Notes under the pieces: generated by a model
The model's database searches: none
Told to the model about the DNA's origin: nothing
The model's input: the letters and a program-made list of their open reading frames with translations, nothing else
Position numbers and translations under genes: made by a program
Shown: positions 59,326 to 64,000 of the stretch, piece by piece
Position numbering within the stretch: the first letter of the stretch is position 1
Layout: each line of letters opens with the position of its first letter
Assembly: GCF_003202405.1 (NCBI RefSeq)
Contig: NZ_QJHL01000001.1
Span: 682,001 to 746,000, forward strand
From: Flavobacterium hydrophilum
GTDB taxonomy: Bacteria > Bacteroidota > Bacteroidia > Flavobacteriales > Flavobacteriaceae
Direction: 5' to 3'
Length of the DNA: 64,000 nucleotides

Positions 59326-61179
59326 ATGAATAAGATATTATTTAAGCTCGGAGTATTATTGATTTGCTTTATGCCGTTTTTTACTATGGCACAAAGCAAA
59401 GGATTTTCTATATCTAATGGAGAATTTCAAAAAGATGGGAAAATTATAAAAATACATTCAGGAGAAATGCACTATGAGCGTATTCCTAAAGAGTATTGGA
59501 GACATAGGCTGCAAATGATTAAAGCTATGGGATTGAATACTGTAGCAACCTATGTGTTTTGGAATTATCACGAAATAGAGCCAGGTGTATGGGATTTTAA
59601 AACAGGAAATAGAGATTTAGGAGAGTTTTTACGTATTGCTAAAAGTGAAGGATTATATGTGATTCTTAGACCAGGTCCGTATGCATGTGGGGAATGGGAA
59701 TTTGGAGGCTACCCCTGGTGGCTGCAAAATAATAAAGATTTAGTAATTCGTACCAATAACAAAGCATTTTTAGACGCTTGCAAAACGTATCTAGAACATT
59801 TGTATGCAGTGGTAAAAGGAAATTTTGCTAATCAGGGAGGACCAATTATTATGGTTCAGGCCGAAAATGAATTTGGTTCTTATGTTTCTCAAAGAACGGA
59901 TATTAGTGCCGATGATCATAAAGCATACAAAACTGCAATTTACAATATGCTTAAAGAAACTGGGTTTCCAGAGCCTTTTTTTACTTCTGACGGTACTTGG
60001 TTGTTTGAAGGAGGCGCTGTTGAAGGCGTGTTGCCAACTGCAAATGGCGAATCAAATATAGAAAATTTAAAAAAACAGGTTGATAAATACCATAAAGGTC
60101 AGGGGCCTTACATGGTCGCAGAGTTTTATTCTGGCTGGTTAGATCATTGGGCAGAACCATTTATTAAAATTGGGTCTGAGGAGATTGCAAGTCAAACTAA
60201 AAAGTACCTGGATGCAGGCGTTTCTTTTAATTATTATATGGTGCACGGTGGTACTAATTTTGGATTTACCTCTGGAGCAAATTATAATGAAGAAAGTGAT
60301 ATTCAGCCGGATATTACAAGCTATGATTATGATGCGCCTATTAGCGAAGCAGGTTGGGCAACACCAAAATTCATGGCTATACGTGAAGTCATGCAAAAGT
60401 ATTCTAAAGCAAAATTAGCATCGATTCCAGAGAAAATACCAGTTGCAAAATATCCTAATCAGCTTATCAAATCGAGTATGGATGTTTTAAGTTGGATCAA
60501 AAAAGAAAAAGCTATTGTAAATGACCAGCCGTTAACATTTGAAAAATTAGGTCAGGGACATGGATATGTTTTATATCGTAAACGATTTACGCAGCCAATT
60601 TCTTCTGGCAAATTAAAGATTGAGGGATTGAGAGACTTTGCTACAGTTTACGTAAATGGAGTTAAGGTGGGTGAATTGAATAGAGTTTTCAAAAATTACG
60701 AGTTGACAGTTTCTATTCCTTTTAACGGTATTTTAGAAATTCTTGTTGAAAATATGGGACGTATTAATTATGGAGCGGAAATAGTACATAATACTAAAGG
60801 AATTATTTCTCCAGTATTTATTAATGAATATGAAATTAGTGGTGGATGGGAAATGTATAAAATGCCAATGAATGAAGTTCCAGTTCTTAAAAATGAAATG
60901 ATAAAACCTGGACGTCCAGTTTTATATGAATCTACATTAAACATAGAGAAACCTGCCGATACTTTTCTTGATATGACCAATTGGGGAAAGGGAATTGTAT
61001 TTGTCAACGGACACAATCTTGGACGCTACTGGAAAGTAGGACCGCAGCAAACGCTTTATGTGCCAGGCTGTTGGTTGAAAACTGGTGCAAATAATTTTGT
61101 TGTATTCGAGCAGCTTAATGAAAATGCCCAAAAAGAATTAATTTTTACAGATCAACCGATACTTGATAAACTAAACTAA
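59326..61179 (+). CDS. GH35 beta-galactosidase
   Basis: The 617-aa protein has a signal peptide (ending FFTMAQS) and the GH35 barrel with HSGEMHYERIPKEYW, acid/base Glu182 in QAENEFGSY and nucleophile Glu266 in VAEFYSGWLDHW. C-terminal beta-sandwich domains contain FVNGHNLGRYWKVGPQQTLYVP. It removes terminal beta-galactose, as needed on complex N-glycan antennae before GH20 can act. It lies between GH20 and the second GH29. Confidence 0.95.
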   Translation: MNKILFKLGVLLICFMPFFTMAQSKGFSISNGEFQKDGKIIKIHSGEMHYERIPKEYWRHRLQMIKAMGLNTVATYVFWNYHEIEPGVWDFKTGNRDLGEFLRIAKSEGLYVILRPGPYACGEWEFGGYPWWLQNNKDLVIRTNNKAFLDACKTYLEHLYAVVKGNFANQGGPIIMVQAENEFGSYVSQRTDISADDHKAYKTAIYNMLKETGFPEPFFTSDGTWLFEGGAVEGVLPTANGESNIENLKKQVDKYHKGQGPYMVAEFYSGWLDHWAEPFIKIGSEEIASQTKKYLDAGVSFNYYMVHGGTNFGFTSGANYNEESDIQPDITSYDYDAPISEAGWATPKFMAIREVMQKYSKAKLASIPEKIPVAKYPNQLIKSSMDVLSWIKKEKAIVNDQPLTFEKLGQGHGYVLYRKRFTQPISSGKLKIEGLRDFATVYVNGVKVGELNRVFKNYELTVSIPFNGILEILVENMGRINYGAEIVHNTKGIISPVFINEYEISGGWEMYKMPMNEVPVLKNEMIKPGRPVLYESTLNIEKPADTFLDMTNWGKGIVFVNGHNLGRYWKVGPQQTLYVPGCWLKTGANNFVVFEQLNENAQKELIFTDQPILDKLN

Positions 61180-61208
61180 AAAACAAAGAATAATAAATTA
61201 GATTAAAG

Positions 61209-62687
61209 ATGAAAAAAGGAATATTCATAATCGCCCTTTTATTTTCAGCTCAGATTTTCGCACAGGCGATCTATGAAGATGAAAGATACGTACCGGAAAC
61301 AGATCCGCTGGTGTTAAAAAACTTAGACGAATGGCAAGGCAAAAAATTTGGTCTGCTAATGCACTGGGGGACTTACAGCCAATGGGGAATTGTAGAATCA
61401 TGGTCTATCTGCCCGGAAGATTACGGATGGTGTGAGCGTAAAAAAGGCAGTAATCCTGCTAATTACAATCAGTACATTGCAGATTATGAAGGGTTAAGAA
61501 AAACGTTTAATCCTGTAAAATTTGATCCTGCTAAATGGGCAAAAGCAGCTAAATATGCGGGAATGAAATACATGGTTTTCACCACAAAACACCATGACGG
61601 ATTTAATATGTATGATACTAAATATTCTGATTATAAAATTACGAGTAAAGACGTTCCTTTTCATACAAACCCAAAAGCAGATGTTTTAAAAGAGATCTTC
61701 AACTCTTTTAGAGGTGAAGGTATTTCAACTGGAGCTTATTTCTCTAAACCTGACTGGCATAATGAAAACTACTGGGATCCCTATTTTCCTCCATTCGACA
61801 GAAACGTAAACTACGATCCGTCTTTATACCCTGAAAAATGGCAGAAATATGTTGATTTCACGCACAACCAAATCTTAGAAATCTTAACCAACTATGGAAA
61901 AGTAGACATTTTATGGTTAGATGGAGGATGGGTTAGAAAAAGAGATCAGGTGAACATCAAAGAAAACTACGATGAGAAGTTTACAGAAAACGAATCCAAA
62001 AATGGTTTCATCAAACACAGAGTAGTAAATCAGGATCCTAAAATGGATGAATTGGTTGTAAAAGCACGTCAAAAACAACCAGGATTAATTGTTGTTGACA
62101 GAGCCGTTCATGGTAAAAACCAAAACTACTTAACTCCAGAAGGTCGTGTTCCTGCTAAAACGTTGCCTTATCCTTGGGAATCTTGTATTCCTGCTGGCGG
62201 TGGATGGTCTTATTCTCCAGGTGCTGAATATATGACTGGAAGACAAGGTATTCATATGTTAGTCGATATTGTAGCAAAAGGCGGTAACTTATTATTGAAT
62301 ATTGCGCCTGGTCCGGAAGGAGAATGGGACAAAGGGGCTTACGATTTATTACAAGCTTACGGAGACTGGATGAAAGTAAACAGCACAGCGATTTACAACA
62401 CCAAACCAATCGAACCTTACAAAGAAGATAACATCTGTTTTACACAAAATAAGGCAGGAAATGTATTTGCGTTTTACTTAGCTAAAGATGGAGAAGATAA
62501 AATTCCTGCTGCAGTTACTGTAAAATCGATCAGTCCTAAAAAAGGAACAAAAATTACGATGTTAGGTTCTAAAATTTCTTTAAAATGGACAAAAGAAGGA
62601 AACGGATTTAAAGTAGTTATTCCGGAAAAATTAAGAAATAATTTACCATGTAAAGAAGCCTGGACTTTAAAAATTGAAGCTATTTAA
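61209..62687 (+). CDS. GH29 alpha-L-fucosidase (second)
   Basis: The 492-aa exported enzyme (signal ending QIFAQ) has WQGKKFGLLMHWGTYSQWGI, MVFTTKHHDGFNMYDT and the nucleophile Asp238 in DILWLDGGW, closing with GGNLLLNIAPGPEGEW. It lacks the accessory domains of the first GH29 (40516-42606) and differs around the active site, so the two probably cleave different fucose linkages. It starts 29 bp after GH35 and ends 11 bp before the last GH92. Confidence 0.94.
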   Translation: MKKGIFIIALLFSAQIFAQAIYEDERYVPETDPLVLKNLDEWQGKKFGLLMHWGTYSQWGIVESWSICPEDYGWCERKKGSNPANYNQYIADYEGLRKTFNPVKFDPAKWAKAAKYAGMKYMVFTTKHHDGFNMYDTKYSDYKITSKDVPFHTNPKADVLKEIFNSFRGEGISTGAYFSKPDWHNENYWDPYFPPFDRNVNYDPSLYPEKWQKYVDFTHNQILEILTNYGKVDILWLDGGWVRKRDQVNIKENYDEKFTENESKNGFIKHRVVNQDPKMDELVVKARQKQPGLIVVDRAVHGKNQNYLTPEGRVPAKTLPYPWESCIPAGGGWSYSPGAEYMTGRQGIHMLVDIVAKGGNLLLNIAPGPEGEWDKGAYDLLQAYGDWMKVNSTAIYNTKPIEPYKEDNICFTQNKAGNVFAFYLAKDGEDKIPAAVTVKSISPKKGTKITMLGSKISLKWTKEGNGFKVVIPEKLRNNLPCKEAWTLKIEAI

Positions 62688-62698
62688 CAGATAAAAGT

Positions 62699-64000
62699 AT
62701 GTTTTCAATATCAAAAAAAATAATATCAAAAACAGCATGTATTTTGTATATGCTGTTTTTTAGCATCCCTATTTTTGCACAGAAAGAACCTGCAGATTTT
62801 GTAAATCCGTTTATTGGAACTTCCAACTACGGAGCCACTTTTCCAGGGCCAATTGCACCAAGAGGAATGGCGAGTATTAGTCCGTTTAATGTTGCCGGGA
62901 AACAAAATAAATTAGAAAAAGACAGTCAGTGGCTTTCGAATCCGTATGTAAATGAAAATACTTTTTTAACCGGATTTAGTCAGGTTAATATAAGCGGTGT
63001 GGGATGTCCCGAATTAGGTATTTTATTATTAATGCCAACAACGGGACCTGTAGAAACAGATCATTTAAAATACGGTTCAACTTATAAAAATGAAGTTGCA
63101 AAGACAGCATATTACAGTGTCGACATTGACAAATACAATATAAAAGCAGAGTTTACAGCATCTAAAAGAGTGGGCGTAAGTAAATTTACTTTCCCGAAAG
63201 GGCAATCGAATGTTTTACTAAATCTTGGTCTTGGTTTAACAAATGAAGAAGGGGCGATGGTAAAAGTGGTGTCTTCGACAGAAATTGAAGGAATGCGAAG
63301 CGTTGGATCATTTTGTTACAACAGTCCGGAAGATGCTTATCCGGTTTATTTCGTTGCCAAATTTTCTAAACCAGCAAACAAATTCGGTGTTTGGAAAAAG
63401 CCATCAAAATACCAAGGCACAGAGGCACAGTGGATGACCTACAACGGCAAAACCAGAATGATGGATAATACCATTAAAACGGTTGTTGGTGACAGCATTG
63501 GGACTTATTTTACCTATAAATTTGATAAGCAGGAAACTGTTGAGGTTAAAATTGGAATTTCGTATGTAAGCATTGCAAATGCCCGTGAAAACTTAGAAAA
63601 AGAAACCGGAAGTAAATCGTTCGAAACCGTTTATAATGACACTTATAAGGAGTGGAACGAAGAACTTTCGAAGATTTTAGTTGAAGGAGGATCAAATGAC
63701 GACAATACGATTTTTTACACGGCATTATACCACACTTTAATTCACCCAAATACTTTAAACGATGTCAATGGAGAATATCCGGTGATAAAAAGAAGTAAGA
63801 TTGCAAAAACCGAAGGCACTCGTTATACCACGTTTTCATTGTGGGATACCTATCGAAATATGCATCCGTTAACGTCTTTGGTTTATCCTAAGCAACAATC
63901 GGATATGATAAAAAGTATGTTGGAAATGTATGATGAAAACGGCTGGCTGCCCAAATGGGAATTAAATTCAACAGAAACCTTTACAATGGTAGGAGATCCC
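62699..64000 (+). CDS. GH92 alpha-mannosidase, second (cut by the right edge)
   Basis: An ATG at 62699 opens a frame of 434 codons to the window end. After a signal peptide ending PIFAQ (about residue 27) comes the GH92 start ADFVNPFIGTSNYGATFPGP, then FTASKRVGVSKFTF, LYHTLIHPNTLND, and TTFSLWDTYRNMHPLTSLVYP. It is clearly different from the GH92 at 46778, which reads GTGGHGHSYPG at the same place, so the pair may cleave different mannose linkages. The catalytic C-terminal half lies outside the window. Confidence 0.93.
   Translation, partial: MFSISKKIISKTACILYMLFFSIPIFAQKEPADFVNPFIGTSNYGATFPGPIAPRGMASISPFNVAGKQNKLEKDSQWLSNPYVNENTFLTGFSQVNISGVGCPELGILLLMPTTGPVETDHLKYGSTYKNEVAKTAYYSVDIDKYNIKAEFTASKRVGVSKFTFPKGQSNVLLNLGLGLTNEEGAMVKVVSSTEIEGMRSVGSFCYNSPEDAYPVYFVAKFSKPANKFGVWKKPSKYQGTEAQWMTYNGKTRMMDNTIKTVVGDSIGTYFTYKFDKQETVEVKIGISYVSIANARENLEKETGSKSFETVYNDTYKEWNEELSKILVEGGSNDDNTIFYTALYHTLIHPNTLNDVNGEYPVIKRSKIAKTEGTRYTTFSLWDTYRNMHPLTSLVYPKQQSDMIKSMLEMYDENGWLPKWELNSTETFTMVGDP

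Overview
The window looks like chromosomal DNA of a Flavobacterium-type Bacteroidetes. It is AT-rich, carries paired SusC/SusD genes and LytTR two-component genes, and has promoters of the TTG-N17-23-TAnnTTTG type. Shine-Dalgarno signals are weak. Several families of palindromic intergenic repeats occur between operons. I see no transposase, integrase, phage gene, rRNA or CRISPR array.

Region 1 (1-20.5 kb, all minus strand) is a sulfate-ester utilisation locus rather than a classical polysaccharide locus. A SusC/SusD pair is followed by two tandem 638-aa sulfatases, a split DUF1254/DUF1214 pair, a third large sulfatase, three tiny genes absent from usual gene calls (39, 53 and 39 codons), a fatty-acid-hydroxylase-like membrane enzyme, a secreted SdsA-type alkylsulfatase, a rhodanese-thioredoxin protein, a membrane-anchored sulfatase and a second SusC that runs off the left edge. 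No glycoside hydrolase is present. Both susC genes share a conserved hairpin leader.

Region 2 (21.3-28.8 kb, plus strand) is a molybdenum-cofactor operon: moeA, a TauE-type permease, mobA, SUMT/cobA, moaD, moeB-rhodanese, moaE, a moaC-mogA fusion and moaA. A perfect 10+10 bp palindrome overlaps its putative promoter, and a 17-copy heptanucleotide repeat begins in the moeA stop codon.

Region 3 (28.9-40.3 kb) holds housekeeping and stress genes: an H1-like lysine-rich protein, a DUF2130 protein, a LysR regulator and divergent methyltransferase, an AraC regulator divergent from an aldo/keto reductase, an mdaB gene split by one in-frame TGA, an ABM monooxygenase, a SUKH-type protein, an NlpC/P60 peptidase, a thiolase, and a Ser-Pro-Arg tRNA cluster with a good promoter and terminator.

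Region 4 (40.5-64 kb, mainly plus strand) is a glycan locus whose enzymes fit N-linked glycoprotein breakdown: two GH29 fucosidases, two GH92 mannosidases (one cut by the right edge), a GH130 phosphorylase, GH18, GH20, GH35, a glycosylasparaginase, a NagB-LmbE fusion, an SSS symporter, a CBM9-like protein and a GH10-like lipoprotein. A LytS/LytTR-type two-component pair lies inside it on the opposite strand and is the probable regulator. No SusC/SusD pair for this locus is visible.
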